A stretch of DNA of 5,338 nucleotides from Candidatus Kuenenia stuttgartensis (GTDB lineage Bacteria > Planctomycetota > Planctomycetia > Pirellulales > UBA1268). The notes under the pieces are model-generated. The model did no database searches. It saw only the letters and a list, made by a program, of their open reading frames with translations, and was not told the DNA's origin. The stretch lies in NCBI GenBank assembly GCA_945876515.1, contig CAMCPF010000238.1, forward strand, positions 1 through 5,338, given 5' to 3'. A program made the translations under genes and the position numbers. Positions 5,335 through 5,338 of this stretch are shown in pieces; the stretch's first letter is position 1, and each line of letters begins with the position of its first letter.

Positions 5335-5338
5335 CGGC

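Noticed and set aside
1..5338. tRNA, rRNA or CRISPR array
   Set aside because: No cloverleaf with a T-loop consensus, no ribosomal RNA core sequence and no regularly spaced short direct repeats with unique spacers. The internal boxes of the element occur only twice per copy.

Overview
This looks like a chromosomal fragment from a high-GC bacterium, most plausibly a planctomycete. The reasons are a GC-rich coding style, an McsA/McsB protein-arginine phosphorylation pair outside the classic Firmicutes ctsR-mcsA-mcsB-clpC order, TATAAT-like promoters in otherwise GC-rich spacers, and long intergenic spacers carrying a repeated element. The lineage is an inference from style and gene content, with no marker gene behind it.

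Layout from left to right. The last 30 codons of an unidentified plus-strand gene (stop at 91-93) are followed by a 130-bp element with terminal inverted repeats (102-231). Next come a good promoter, a leader hairpin and a perfect Shine-Dalgarno driving a 171-aa protein of unknown function (353-868). This gene converges with a minus-strand ABC ATPase (865-1770), their stop codons overlapping. A second copy of the element, in opposite orientation (1803-1931), lies between the ABC gene and minus-strand trpE (1962-3488). A 173-bp divergent spacer separates trpE from the plus-strand pair mcsA (3662-4204) and mcsB (4238-5305). The window ends in a GC-rich hairpin.

Functionally, trpE commits chorismate to tryptophan synthesis. 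mcsA and mcsB encode a zinc-binding activator and a protein arginine kinase that in Firmicutes mark damaged proteins for ClpCP. The ABC ATPase has no permease in view. There is no evidence that these groups share a pathway.

The most unusual signal is the pair of ~130-bp elements. They are about 84% identical by manual alignment, sit in inverted orientation around the 353-1770 convergent gene pair, and have 16-bp terminal inverted repeats. Some substitutions between copies are matched on both arms. Each copy carries two identical copies of an 11-bp imperfect palindrome 39 bp apart. I do not recognise it as a named family. Secondary points are an ABC ATPase with a degenerate signature motif and no H-loop histidine, and an McsB whose RDxxRA phospho-arginine-sensing motif reads RNxxRA.
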